Part shown: one piece after another, positions 8,414 through 15,870 of the stretch
Layout of the letters: each line of letters starts with the position of its first letter
Numbering within the stretch: the stretch's first letter is position 1
Position numbers and translations under genes: made by a program
Notes under the pieces: model-generated
Told to the model about the DNA's origin: nothing
The model's input: the letters and a program-made list of their open reading frames with translations, nothing else
The model's database searches: none
From: Ruminococcus sp.
GTDB taxonomy: Bacteria > Bacillota > Clostridia > Oscillospirales > Ruminococcaceae
Assembly (NCBI GenBank): GCA_017542475.1
Contig: JAFXXD010000023.1
Location: 1-43,607, forward strand
Direction of reading: 5' to 3'
Length of the DNA stretch: 43,607 bases

Positions 8414-8500
8414 AAAGCCGAACGGGCTGTCGGGGACGCCAGCCCCTGCAATTATCGGCTTTTACTCACCTTTGTAGGGGACGGCGTCCTCGACGTCCCG
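8414..8500. repeat. Two GTAGGGG-type palindromes between argC and the 83-aa gene
   Basis: The first is a two-level hairpin with outer arms AAAGCCGA (8414-8421) and TCGGCTTT (8455-8462) and inner arms GGGCTG and CAGCCC. The second (8474-8500) is the standard unit GTAGGGG, a GACGGCGTC/GACGTC stem, then CCCG. The same family recurs near 10179, 15827, 22778, 23090, 25827, 26160 and 41283. Confidence 0.85.
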
Positions 8501-8505
8501 CGCGA

Positions 8506-8757
8506 TTATTTCCGCTTATTCACTTTCCGCTCGTACTTCGCACGCTTGGGGTCGATTTTTTCGGGCTCGGATTCGTCCTCCATAAGCGAGTGTACCACGC
8601 TTATCGTCAGCGTGACAATGACTATCCCCGCGAACCACGCGATGTGTCCCCACTGAGGAATTCCTATCCACAGCCCCGTTACGACCTCGCCCGCGACCCA
8701 CAGCACTCCCATAAGGAGGGTAAGTCCGAACGTGAACATCAAGTCCTTTTTCTTCAT
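8506..8757 (-). CDS. Small two-TM membrane protein in the arginine operon
   Basis: An 83-residue protein with two hydrophobic helices (about 7-27 and 38-58) and a charged, lysine-rich C-terminal tail (DPKRAKYERKVNKRK). The start ATG follows the argH stop by three bases, with only a weak GGAG upstream, so it is probably translated by coupling to argH. I do not recognise a family. Its position between argH and argC suggests co-expression with arginine synthesis, but no transport or sensing motif is visible. Confidence 0.65.
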   Translation of the reverse strand: MKKKDLMFTFGLTLLMGVLWVAGEVVTGLWIGIPQWGHIAWFAGIVIVTLTISVVHSLMEDESEPEKIDPKRAKYERKVNKRK

Positions 8758-8760
8758 AGC

Positions 8761-10146
8761 TTATCCGAGCTCCGCAAGTCTCTGCTCCGCGAGAGCTATC
8801 TGCTTCGTTACCTCCTCGGGAGAGGGTCCGCCCTCGGACTTTCTCTCACGTACGCAGGTGTCGAGGCTTATCGCCTCGTATACGTCCTCGTCGAAGAGGC
8901 CGGTCATCGCCCTGTAGCTTTCGAGCGGCAGAGTTTCGAGCGTCACGCCCTTCTCTATACACTGGGCAACAAGAGTACCCGTTATCTTGTATGCGTCACG
9001 GAACGGCATACCCTTCTTGACGAGGTAGTCCGCACAGTCCGTGGCGTTGATGAAGCCGCGTGCGGCGGCATTTCGCATATTGTCCTTGAGCACGCGCATG
9101 GTCGCGAGCATGGGAGTGAAGGTCTTTACGCAGAGCTTCACGTTATCCACCGCGTCGAAGATAGCCTCCTTGTCCTCCTGCATATCCTTGTTGTATGCGA
9201 GAGGCAGACCCTTCATCATCGTGAGCAGGGTCACGAGGTCGCCGTTGACTCTGCCCGTCTTGCCGCGGATAAGCTCCGTGACATCGGGGTTTTTCTTCTG
9301 CGGCATTATTGACGAGCCTGTCGCAAAGGCGTCGTCGAGCTCAACGAATTTGAACTCCCACGAGCACCAGAGAATTATCTCCTCGGAGAAGCGCGAGAGG
9401 TGGGTCATCAGCAGTGAAAGTGCACAGCAGAGCTCGATGCAGTAGTCGCGGTCTGATACGCCGTCAAGGCTGTTCGGCATGGGAGCCGTGAAGCCGAGCA
9501 GGTCGGAGGTCTGCTGTCTGTTGGTCTTGTATGTCGTACCCGCGAGAGCTCCGCTTCCGAGCGGGCAGTAGTTCATACGTCTGCCTGCGTCCTGCAAGCG
9601 CTCGATGTCGCGCATAAGCATCCACACATAAGCCATAAGGTGGTGAGCAAGGGTTATCGGCTGGGCACGCTGGAGGTGCGTATATCCCGGCATTATCGTC
9701 TCGGTGTGCTCCTTGGCGAGCTTTACCAGCGTCTCCGCGAGCTCGCGCACCATAGCCTGTATCTCCGCTATCTCGTCGCGGAGGTAGAGGCGCAGGTCTA
9801 CCGCTACTTGGTCATTTCTCGAACGCGAGGTATGCAGTCTCTTTCCCACGTCGCCGAACCTCTTCGTGAGCTCCGCCTCAACGAACATATGGATGTCCTC
9901 GGCGTTAGGGTCAAGCTCAAGAGCGCCGCTGTCGATGTCGGCGAGTATGCCCCTCAGTCCATCAATGATGGTGAGACTGTCCTCCTTGGTGATTATGCCG
10001 CAGTCGCCGAGCATGGTAGCGTGGGCGATACTGCCCTGTATATCGTGGCGGTACATACGTCCGTCAAAGGCAATGGAAGAATTGAACGCGTTAACGCCCG
10101 CGTCCACCTGCTTGGAAAATCTTCCTGCCCACATCATATCTGCCAT
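8761..10146 (-). CDS. argH: Argininosuccinate lyase
   Basis: ArgH splits argininosuccinate into arginine and fumarate, the last step of the pathway. The 461-residue protein has the fumarase-superfamily signature GSSIMPQKKNP with catalytic Ser278/Ser279 in the mobile loop, and HTSRSRNDQVA earlier in the chain. The reading frame is open 25 codons further upstream, but that part is translated repeat DNA; ATG 10146 has AAGGAG seven bases before it and begins the conserved MWAGRF. It is followed by the two-TM gene and then argC. Confidence 0.95.
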   Translation of the reverse strand: MADMMWAGRFSKQVDAGVNAFNSSIAFDGRMYRHDIQGSIAHATMLGDCGIITKEDSLTIIDGLRGILADIDSGALELDPNAEDIHMFVEAELTKRFGDVGKRLHTSRSRNDQVAVDLRLYLRDEIAEIQAMVRELAETLVKLAKEHTETIMPGYTHLQRAQPITLAHHLMAYVWMLMRDIERLQDAGRRMNYCPLGSGALAGTTYKTNRQQTSDLLGFTAPMPNSLDGVSDRDYCIELCCALSLLMTHLSRFSEEIILWCSWEFKFVELDDAFATGSSIMPQKKNPDVTELIRGKTGRVNGDLVTLLTMMKGLPLAYNKDMQEDKEAIFDAVDNVKLCVKTFTPMLATMRVLKDNMRNAAARGFINATDCADYLVKKGMPFRDAYKITGTLVAQCIEKGVTLETLPLESYRAMTGLFDEDVYEAISLDTCVRERKSEGGPSPEEVTKQIALAEQRLAELG

Positions 10147-10178
10147 ATTATTTCTCCTTAACGTTTGATGAAACGATT

Positions 10179-10277
10179 GTAGGGGACGGCGTCCCCGACG
10201 TCCCATTCTGTAGGGGCGCATTCCGTGCGCCCGATATCAAGTGTACGAATCCGCGGGCGGCGGAACGCCGCCCCTAC
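10179..10277. repeat. Cluster of three GTAGGGG-type palindromes
   Basis: Three units stand in a row between argH and the deaminase gene: 10179-10204 (GACGGCGTCCCCGACGTC core), 10210-10232 (GCGCATTCCGTGCGC core) and 10255-10277 in the opposite orientation (GCGGCGGAACGCCGC core). Cores differ but each is self-complementary, and the GTAGGGG end is constant. Confidence 0.85.
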
Positions 10278-10284
10278 ACAGTTA

Positions 10285-10728
10285 TCAATAATTCTTCTTA
10301 TTCTTCAGAGCCGCATACTCCCCGAACACCTTCAGGCACTCCTCGCGGTCGAGCTCTTCCGAGATATCCTCGGGAGCTTCGTAGAACTGCTTGTCGCGGA
10401 AGCCTATGCTGTCGGTGTCGGCGATATTGCAGCCGTAGTACACCTTCGCTATGTTCGCCCACATTATCGCGCCCGCACACATCGGACACGGCTCGGCGGT
10501 AGTGTAGAGCTCGCACCCGCTGAGGTCGAACGAGCCTATGTTCTTACAGGCGTCGCGTATAGCCATTACCTCGCCGTGGCAGGTCGGATCCTTACGCTTC
10601 ACGACCTCGTTGTGTCCCTGTCCGATAACAGCGCCGTCCCTTACGATAACGCAGCCGAAAGGTCCGCCGTGACCCGCGTTTATGCCCTCGCGAGCCTCGT
10701 CAACGGCAATTTTCATAAATTTATCCAT
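10285..10728 (-). CDS. Nucleoside deaminase, guanine deaminase-like
   Basis: A 147-residue zinc-dependent deaminase of the CMP/dCMP and guanine deaminase superfamily. The zinc and proton-shuttle motifs are CHGE (His51, Glu53) and PCPMC (Cys81, Cys84). Its length and the C-terminal KVFGEYAALKNKKNY resemble GuaD-type enzymes that turn guanine into xanthine, rather than the tRNA adenosine deaminase TadA. The ribosome site is poor (AGGTG), and it follows a strong terminator, so its promoter is unclear. No purine genes are next to it. Confidence 0.8.
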   Translation of the reverse strand: MDKFMKIAVDEAREGINAGHGGPFGCVIVRDGAVIGQGHNEVVKRKDPTCHGEVMAIRDACKNIGSFDLSGCELYTTAEPCPMCAGAIMWANIAKVYYGCNIADTDSIGFRDKQFYEAPEDISEELDREECLKVFGEYAALKNKKNY

Positions 10729-10744
10729 ACCGCACCTGCTCAGT

Positions 10745-10782
10745 AAAAAATCATAACAGGCAGGAGGTTCTCCCCTGCCTGT
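10745..10782 (-). terminator. Rho-independent terminator after the argG-lipoprotein unit
   Basis: On the minus strand ACAGGCAGG pairs with CCTGCCTGT (10782-10756), followed by TATGATTTTTT. It stands six bases after the lipoprotein stop. Confidence 0.9.
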
Positions 10783-10787
10783 CGGTA

Positions 10788-11873
10788 TTATTCGGGTATA
10801 GCGCAGCTTATCTTGAAGTCTCCGCCTTCGCAGTTGTGTATGATAAGATTGGTGCTTTTGCTCTGCAGAGGTACCAGCTTGTAGATCAGAGCCTGTGCAT
10901 TCAGAGCGCCCATCTTCTCCGCGTCAGACAGACTATCCCAGTCAAGCACTCCGTCCCAGTCGCAGTAAATATAGCAGGTAATATACTGTCCCAGATAGCT
11001 GTTTCTGATACCTGCGAACTCGGCATATGTGAACGGTCTGACATTTTCAGACTCAAGCTCGACATCTCCGTCGGCAAGAACAGGTCCGAACGCTCCCTCA
11101 AGAGGAGTTATGGCGTATGTCTGGTCGTAGTAATCGCGCTCGTTGTCGCTGTCATTGCCCCATGCGGGAGTCTCGTGATACGACTCATAGATGCAGTATC
11201 TGTCGTTGATCTTGAAGATGTACGGATGCTTTATCTTACCGTCCACCGCCTCTTCGGAGTCAGAGTCCTCATACCAGCACATATTCTCAACGAACGGCTC
11301 GAAATCACTCTCTGTATCGAGATCGACCTCGCGAATGACTTTGTATTCGTCAGCATACCAGAATCTTACCTTTACGTCCTCCTTGGCATACTCGCCCTCT
11401 GTTCTGAAGCGGTAGATGCCCCAAAGCTCGCCGTCATTATCCGCAGCTCCCCATACAGAGGAGACCACATTGGTCCTGATCTTCTCCCCGTCCATCGTAA
11501 GGGAAATAGAATCAAGCTGTTTGATGGTGGTAGCATTGTAATTGACACCGACCGTAAAGATAGTGGCCTTGTCACTGTCGTCAGAGTCTATGCCGCACTC
11601 CTCGGGAGTGCCGACATAGTAATCGAGCAGGCTGACCTCAATACCGTTGAGGAATTCCATATCCTTGTCCTTGATCTTCTGGAGCTCCTCCGCCGAAAGC
11701 GTGGGCTCCTCAGTCTCGGGCTCTGTTTCAGCCTCGGTCTCCGCCTCGGTGACCCTTGCAGCCGTTGTGGGCTGATCGGGCTTATCAAGTGCGGTATCGT
11801 CGTCCTTTGCGCCGCAGCTTACAGCAGAAGCGGCAACGCAGATGAGTGCGAGTGCTGCGATTATCTTTTTCAT
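10788..11873 (-). CDS. Lipoprotein of unknown function
   Basis: A 361-residue secreted protein with a lipoprotein signal: positively charged start, hydrophobic core and lipobox AVSC with Cys21 as the anchored residue. A Thr/Glu-rich linker (about 34-60) follows, then a domain I cannot assign, rich in acidic and aromatic residues. The start ATG 11873 has GGAGG five bases upstream; the longer frame begins four codons earlier without support. It lies 43 bases after argG and before a strong terminator, so it is probably co-transcribed with argG and may share ArgR control. Confidence 0.75.
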   Translation of the reverse strand: MKKIIAALALICVAASAVSCGAKDDDTALDKPDQPTTAARVTEAETEAETEPETEEPTLSAEELQKIKDKDMEFLNGIEVSLLDYYVGTPEECGIDSDDSDKATIFTVGVNYNATTIKQLDSISLTMDGEKIRTNVVSSVWGAADNDGELWGIYRFRTEGEYAKEDVKVRFWYADEYKVIREVDLDTESDFEPFVENMCWYEDSDSEEAVDGKIKHPYIFKINDRYCIYESYHETPAWGNDSDNERDYYDQTYAITPLEGAFGPVLADGDVELESENVRPFTYAEFAGIRNSYLGQYITCYIYCDWDGVLDWDSLSDAEKMGALNAQALIYKLVPLQSKSTNLIIHNCEGGDFKISCAIPE

Positions 11874-11916
11874 TTGATCCTCCAATTATCCTCTATATCC
11901 GTTTATTTTCAGCTAA

Positions 11917-13149
11917 TTACTTGTTGTTTCTCTTCTTGTCGAGCTGAGCCTTCACCTTTATCGGGAGACCGAAGAGGTTGATGAAGCCTGCAGCGTCAGC
12001 CTGATTGTATACCTCGTCCTCGTCGAAGGTAGCAACCTCCTCATCATAGAGAGTGTAGGGTGAGGTCACGCCTGCATTGATGATGTTGCCCTTGTAGAGC
12101 TTGAGCTTTACATCGCCTGTAACAGTCTCCTGAGTCTTGCTTACGAAAGCACTGAGAGCCTCGCGGAGAGGTGTGAACCACTGACCGTTGTATACGATGT
12201 CGGCGAACTTGATGCCGAGGTACTGCTTGATACGAGCTGTCTCCTTGTCGAGGGTGATAGTCTCGAGGACTTCGTGAGCGTGATAGAGGATAGCACCGCC
12301 GGGAGTCTCGTAAACGCCTCTCGACTTCATACCAACGAGACGGTTCTCAACGAGGTCTGCAAGACCGATACCGTTCTCGCCGCCGAGCTTGTTGAGTGCG
12401 CCGACCATTTCAACGCCGTTGAGCTTCTTGCCGTCGAGCATTGTGGGTACACCCTTCTCGAAGTGGATAGTGATATATGTGGGCTTGTCGGGAGCGTCAA
12501 TGGGAGATACGCCCATTTCAAGGAAGCCCTTCTTCTCGTACTGGGGCTCATTTGCGGGATCCTCGAGGTCGAGGCCCTCGTGGCTGAGATGCCAGATGTT
12601 CTTGTCCTTGGAGTAGTTTGTCTCACGGCTAATCTTGAGCGGGATATTGTGAGCCTCAGCGTAGTCGATCTCCTGATCGCGAGACTTGATGTCCCATTCT
12701 CTCCACGGAGCGATGATAGTCATCTCGGGAGCGAAAGCCTTGATAGCGAGCTCGAAGCGGACCTGATCGTTGCCCTTGCCTGTGCAGCCGTGGCAGATAG
12801 CGTCTGCGCCCTCGGCGAGAGCGATCTCAGCTATTCTCTTGGCGATGATGGGACGAGCGAAGGAGGTACCGAGCATATATCTGTTCTCGTAGATAGCACC
12901 TGCCTGAACAGTGGGGTAAACGTAGTCCTGAATGAACTCCTCCTTGAGGTCAGCGATGATGAGCTTGGAAGCGCCTGTCTTGATAGCCTTCTCCTCAAGT
13001 CCGTCGAGCTCCGTGCCCTGTCCGACGTCGCCCGAAACAGCGATTATCTCGGGGTTGTTGTAGTTTTCCTTGAGCCACGGGATGATGATGGATGTGTCAA
13101 GACCGCCCGAATAAGCAAGAACTACCTTTTTAACTTCTTTTTTAGCCAT
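11917..13149 (-). CDS. argG: Argininosuccinate synthase
   Basis: ArgG joins citrulline and aspartate with ATP to give argininosuccinate. The 410-residue protein has the N-type ATP pyrophosphatase loop SGGLDTS at 14-20 and full family length. The ATG follows AGGAGG with seven bases between. It is the first gene of its transcript, which also carries the downstream lipoprotein. Codon use appears biased toward a restricted set (compare the xylanase gene), as in strongly expressed genes; this is an impression by eye. Expression is probably repressed by arginine through the ARG boxes upstream. Confidence 0.96.
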   Translation of the reverse strand: MAKKEVKKVVLAYSGGLDTSIIIPWLKENYNNPEIIAVSGDVGQGTELDGLEEKAIKTGASKLIIADLKEEFIQDYVYPTVQAGAIYENRYMLGTSFARPIIAKRIAEIALAEGADAICHGCTGKGNDQVRFELAIKAFAPEMTIIAPWREWDIKSRDQEIDYAEAHNIPLKISRETNYSKDKNIWHLSHEGLDLEDPANEPQYEKKGFLEMGVSPIDAPDKPTYITIHFEKGVPTMLDGKKLNGVEMVGALNKLGGENGIGLADLVENRLVGMKSRGVYETPGGAILYHAHEVLETITLDKETARIKQYLGIKFADIVYNGQWFTPLREALSAFVSKTQETVTGDVKLKLYKGNIINAGVTSPYTLYDEEVATFDEDEVYNQADAAGFINLFGLPIKVKAQLDKKRNNK

Positions 13150-13207
13150 GATAAATACCTCCTGAAATTCAAAACGCCGTTTCGGCGTGAAAAATCGTGA
13201 TAATACT

Positions 13208-13235
13208 ATTATACACCGCTATTTTCCGTTGTCAA
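13208..13235 (-). promoter_or_regulatory. argG promoter
   Basis: On the minus strand -35 TTGACA (13235-13230) and -10 TATAAT (13213-13208) are 16 bases apart, about 60 bases before the argG start. Confidence 0.85.
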
Positions 13236-13242
13236 CCCTTTT

Positions 13243-13328
13243 TGCATAAATATTCATTTTCTTCAGAAATATTCTCTGTCTTTTGTATATTTATTCATCT
13301 TATCCATTCCGAAATGCATATTTATACG
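13243..13328 (-). promoter_or_regulatory. Three ARG boxes (probable ArgR sites) upstream of argG
   Basis: The ArgR/AhrC half-site pair TGNATWWWWATNCA is matched exactly at 13243-13256 (minus strand TGAATATTTATGCA) and 13284-13297 (minus strand TGAATAAATATACA), and 13 of 14 positions match at 13315-13328 (plus strand TGCATATTTATACG). They lie just upstream of the -35. ArgR binding and arginine repression are inferred from the motif; no argR gene is in the window. Confidence 0.75.
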
Positions 13329-13377
13329 CAGAATGAACGGTCAGACAGAAAAAATGCGCGGCTTTTCCTCCGCGCAC

Positions 13378-13405
13378 TTGACTTTTTCCGAATTTGTGCT
13401 ATAAG
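13378..13405 (+). promoter_or_regulatory. Duplicate copy of the antitoxin promoter
   Basis: TTGACT (13378-13383), 16 bases, then TATAAG (13400-13405). About 28 bases around it (CCGCGCACTTGACTTTTTCC and onward) repeat exactly at 13462-13489 in the real antitoxin promoter. A GC hairpin (GCGCGG-tgt-CCGCGC) directly follows. It may be a vestigial or alternative start. Confidence 0.55.
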
Positions 13406-13469
13406 CGCGGTGTCCGCGCCGCCAAGTTCGCGTCAGGCAAAAATAAAACGGAGCTTTTTCTCCGCGCAC

Positions 13470-13497
13470 TTGACTTTTTCCGAATTTGTGGTATAAT
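13470..13497 (+). promoter_or_regulatory. Promoter of the antisense (antitoxin) RNA
   Basis: TTGACT (13470-13475), 16-base spacer, TATAAT (13492-13497). Transcription should start near 13504. Confidence 0.75.
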
Positions 13498-13503
13498 ATG
13501 AAT

Positions 13504-13598
13504 AAAGAGGGTACTGCGACAAGCGGTTCATCCCTCCATCAAACGATTTCAATTAAGAAATAGTCGCCTTTTGGACGGGGGCGGCTATTTCTTTTTAT
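13504..13598 (+). ncRNA. Antitoxin RNA of a type I toxin-antitoxin locus
   Basis: A non-coding transcript of about 95 bases is delimited by a clear promoter and by a terminator whose arms AAGAAATAGTCGCC (13555-13568) and GGCGGCTATTTCTT (13580-13593) form 14 pairs with one G-U, followed by a T-rich tail. It converges on the toxin gene on the other strand and overlaps its 3' end, including the stop codon at 13585-13587. This arrangement matches Fst/par and Hol-Tox type I loci, where the RNA pairs with the toxin mRNA. The RNA is predicted, not shown. Confidence 0.7.
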
Positions 13599-13908
13599 TG
13601 TTAAGCTCTATAAGTGCAACTATAAGTAATGTGTACTCAATAACCGCCGTTAGGCGGTTATTGCCCTGAACTTCGTTCGGGGTGCGCAAATTCTTTGATA
13701 ATATATGGAATTTGCGCATCACATTAATTGATGTCAAGCTCATTTTGCCCTAAAGGGCAAAACAAAGCGCAAGAAAAATCATAAAAGCTATTATTTTTCT
13801 TGCACTTTGACAACTCAAAAATGCCTTTTAAAAGGCTGTATAAAGGTATTTTTGAGTTGTTGAGCAGACATTAAGTAACATTAACGTTAATAATTCCAAT
13901 ATAGTCAT
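13585..13908 (-). pseudogene. Holin-like type I toxin gene split by an insertion
   Basis: On the minus strand a toxin frame starts at ATG 13908 (ribosome site GGGGGTG at 13922-13916) and encodes MTILELLTLMLL, then runs into foreign sequence and stops. The rest of the frame resumes at 13622 and encodes IVALIELNNKKK, ending in TAG at 13587-13585. Removing the 241-base insert and one copy of the duplicated TTACTTA joins the halves in frame into a 24-residue peptide: a hydrophobic helix with a polar lysine tail, as in Fst/Hol-Tox toxins. As it stands the gene is broken. Its own promoter (TTGACA at 14002-13997, TATACT at 13979-13974, 17-base spacer) is intact. Confidence 0.8.
13630..13870. mobile_element. 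241-bp hairpin-rich MITE-like insertion
   Basis: The element has 15-base terminal inverted repeats, TGTGTACTCAATAAC on the left and TGTCTGCTCAACAAC on the right (12 of 15 identical). It is flanked by a direct repeat TAAGTAA (13623-13629 and 13872-13878; the base next to it differs, so the target duplication is 7 or 8). No coding capacity is seen. Inside are successive palindromes: AATAACCGCC/GGCGGTTATT, GCGCAAATTC/GAATTTGCGC, TTTTGCCC/GGGCAAAA, GCAAGAAAAAT/ATTTTTCTTGC and CAACTCAAAAAT/ATTTTTGAGTTG. It is a non-autonomous element; the mobilising transposase is not in the window. Confidence 0.8.
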
Positions 13909-13973
13909 CTTAACTCACCCCCGTTTCCGAGGGAAAGAATAGAACCGCCTACCGTTATGCAGTACCCAAATAT

Positions 13974-14002
13974 AGTATAACAAAAAATGTCAGTGCTGTC
14001 AA
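13974..14002 (-). promoter_or_regulatory. Toxin gene promoter
   Basis: TTGACA (14002-13997) and TATACT (13979-13974) are separated by exactly 17 bases on the minus strand. The -35 overlaps the stop codon of the DUF2809-like gene. Confidence 0.8.
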
Positions 14003-14379
14003 TCCTGCTTTATTCGGTCATATACGAACACTCCCGCGCAGGTGACAGCCGTGCCCGCGGCATAGCAGAGAAGGTCCTCCGCCGCGAAGCTCGTCCCTAT
14101 GAGAGTGCGCAGAAACGGGTTCTCGATACCGAACCTGTCCGCGAAGCCCCACAGCTGTACGAGCTCCACCGCGAACGCAAATGCGAGCAGGCAGAGATTC
14201 ACAATATAGTGGTTGTTTTTCCCGCCGAGCACCGCCTGCACAAGGCAGTACAACACCCACATCACGATGATGTCGCCGCCGTAATTGCGGATAAAGTTGC
14301 CGTGCTGAGTCAGCGCGATGACGACCTCCACGCCCACGAGCACCACGAATAATATGATGTACGGAATCCGTCTTTTCAT
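13999..14379 (-). CDS. DUF2809-like membrane protein
   Basis: A 126-residue protein with about four membrane helices (7-25, 35-51, 59-78, 100-118). The segment FIRNYGGDIIVMWVLYCLVQ and the later SFAAEDLLCYAAGT fit the DUF2809 pattern, a family of small inner-membrane proteins with unknown role that looks somewhat like VanZ. Its ATG overlaps the hydF stop as ATGA, so translation is coupled to hydF. No direct link to hydrogenase maturation is known to me. Confidence 0.7.
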   Translation of the reverse strand: MKRRIPYIILFVVLVGVEVVIALTQHGNFIRNYGGDIIVMWVLYCLVQAVLGGKNNHYIVNLCLLAFAFAVELVQLWGFADRFGIENPFLRTLIGTSFAAEDLLCYAAGTAVTCAGVFVYDRIKQD

Positions 14380-15578
14380 TCGCCTATCTCCTTTGCGAGG
14401 TCGGGGAAAATGCCGAGACTTCGCCGCAGAATACCGTTCATACAGGCGATGGCAGTGCCGTAGTTCGTGAACGGCACGCCCGCGGCTTCGGCGATATTCC
14501 TGCGGTGGAGCATCTCCCGCTCGTTGAGCATACAGCCTCCGCAGTGGATAACGAGTGCGTATTTTTCGAGCTCCTCGGGGAAGTCGCGCCCGCTCGAAAG
14601 CTCGATGTCAAGGCTCTTGCCCGTGTATTTCTTCAGCAGTGCGGGGAGCTTCACCGCTCCGATGTCGCCGCACTGGCGGTGGTGGGTACAGCCCTCGGAG
14701 ATGAGGACGGTGTCGCCGTCGCGGAGACTGCGTATCTTCGCCGCTCCCCTGACCGCGGCGTCGAGGAAGCCCTTGTACCGCGCCATAAGTATCGAGAACG
14801 AGGTGAGCGGTATGTCCTCGGGGACTATACTGCTCACCATACCGAAGACCTGACTGTCCGTAACGACCATTTTCGGCGGCTTGGCAAGTCCCGCAAGAGC
14901 GTCCGCAAGCTGTCCCTCCTTGGCGAAAACGGGGATAGCGTCGGCGTCGAGGATATCACGGAGGGTCTGCACCTGCGGGAGAATCATACGTCCCTTGGGT
15001 GCGGATCCGTCGATCGGCGTGACGAGGACGACGATGTCGCCCGCGGAGATGAGGTCGCCGATGATACGGCGCTCGCTGACCGCGTTTTTCGCAAGTCTGC
15101 CGATCATCTCCTTGAGCTCGAAGATGTTCCTCTTCTCAGCCGCACTGACCGATATTTCGTTGTCTGCGGCTATCTCCGCGCCTGTAAGATCGGACTTGTT
15201 ATGCGCGATGATGTACGGGAGCTCACGCTCGCGGAAGAGCTGTATCAGCTCGCGGTCGCAGTCGCTCAATCCCGTGCTCCCGTCCACGACGAGGACGGCA
15301 ATATCGGTCTTGGCGAGAATCTGTCGCGTCTTCTTCACGCGGAGCTCGCCGAGGGCTCCCTCATCGTCGAATCCGGGGGTGTCGATTATCTCGACAGGAC
15401 CGAGCGGCAAGAGCTCCATCGCCTTGTAGACGGGGTCGGTGGTGGTGCCCCTAACATCGGAAACGACGGCGAGCTCCTGCCCCGTGACGGCGTTGACGAG
15501 GCTGGACTTGCCCGCATTTCGTCTGCCGAAGAAGCCGATGTGAATCCTCTCTCCCGAGGGCGTATCGTTAAGGCTCAT
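14376..15578 (-). CDS. hydF: [FeFe]-hydrogenase H-cluster maturation GTPase HydF
   Basis: HydF is the GTP-binding scaffold that carries the di-iron precursor to apo-HydA. The 400-residue protein has an N-terminal G domain with the P-loop GRRNAGKSS (18-26), the switch GTTTDP and DTPGFDDEG, and NKSD. The C-terminal iron-sulfur site fits CxH...HCxxC: CTHHRQC, then IHCGGC about 50 residues later. The ATG has GGAGG eight bases upstream. hydE, hydG and the hydrogenase itself are not in the window, so it stands apart from its usual partners and shares its transcript with the DUF2809-like gene. Confidence 0.92.
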   Translation of the reverse strand: MSLNDTPSGERIHIGFFGRRNAGKSSLVNAVTGQELAVVSDVRGTTTDPVYKAMELLPLGPVEIIDTPGFDDEGALGELRVKKTRQILAKTDIAVLVVDGSTGLSDCDRELIQLFRERELPYIIAHNKSDLTGAEIAADNEISVSAAEKRNIFELKEMIGRLAKNAVSERRIIGDLISAGDIVVLVTPIDGSAPKGRMILPQVQTLRDILDADAIPVFAKEGQLADALAGLAKPPKMVVTDSQVFGMVSSIVPEDIPLTSFSILMARYKGFLDAAVRGAAKIRSLRDGDTVLISEGCTHHRQCGDIGAVKLPALLKKYTGKSLDIELSSGRDFPEELEKYALVIHCGGCMLNEREMLHRRNIAEAAGVPFTNYGTAIACMNGILRRSLGIFPDLAKEIGE

Positions 15579-15609
15579 AGTAATACCTCCGTTTTATCAG
15601 TTACAATAA

Positions 15610-15632
15610 GAGCTCCCCAAAAAAGGGAGCTC
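15610..15632 (-). terminator. Hairpin upstream of hydF
   Basis: GAGCTCCC (15610-15617) pairs with GGGAGCTC (15625-15632), with a loop of mostly A/T and TTATTG after it on the minus strand. It probably ends read-through from the dehydrogenase gene. Confidence 0.55.
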
Positions 15633-15657
15633 CGTTGCTCTTTATCAAATGATTCAG

Positions 15658-15754
15658 CAAGGGCTCTGCCCTTGACCCGCCAAGGACTCTGTCCTTGGAT
15701 TCTGCTGGGACTCTGTCCCAGACCCTGCAAAGGGACACAGTCCCTTTGAACCCA
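15658..15754 (-). repeat. Composite hairpin array, copy 1
   Basis: Four hairpins follow each other every 23-25 bases: CAAGGG/CCCTTG (15658-15674), CCAAGGA/TCCTTGG (15680-15698), CTGGGA/TCCCAG (15705-15721) and CAAAGGGA/TCCCTTTG (15728-15748). Loops are five bases (ctctg or cacag) and linkers five or six (such as attctg, accctg). It lies between the dehydrogenase gene and hydF and reads in the same sense as both. There is no coding potential. Confidence 0.85.
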
Positions 15755-15826
15755 GTTTTCGTTGCCGCTCGCAAGCTCGCTCACGCTGTACAAAAGGCGT
15801 AGTCTGCTTTCGGCGGGAAACGATAT

Positions 15827-15853
15827 GTAGGGGACGGCGTCCTCGACGTCCCG
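15827..15853. repeat. GTAGGGG-type palindrome
   Basis: A single unit GTAGGGG with a GACGGCGTC/GACGTC core and CCCG end, identical to the copy at 8474, next to hairpin array copy 1 and 18 bases from the dehydrogenase stop. Confidence 0.85.
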
Positions 15854-15870
15854 CTGTAGAAGCCGAGTTC

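Noticed and set aside
10147-10221. N-terminal extension of argH by 25 codons
   Set aside because: The extension is translated GTAGGGG-type repeat DNA; a good ribosome site and the conserved start fit ATG 10146.
13585-13717. A 44-codon minus-strand frame starting inside the insertion and ending in the toxin C-terminus
   Set aside because: Its first half is translated palindrome DNA without a ribosome site; the in-frame joining after removal of the insert explains the sequence better.
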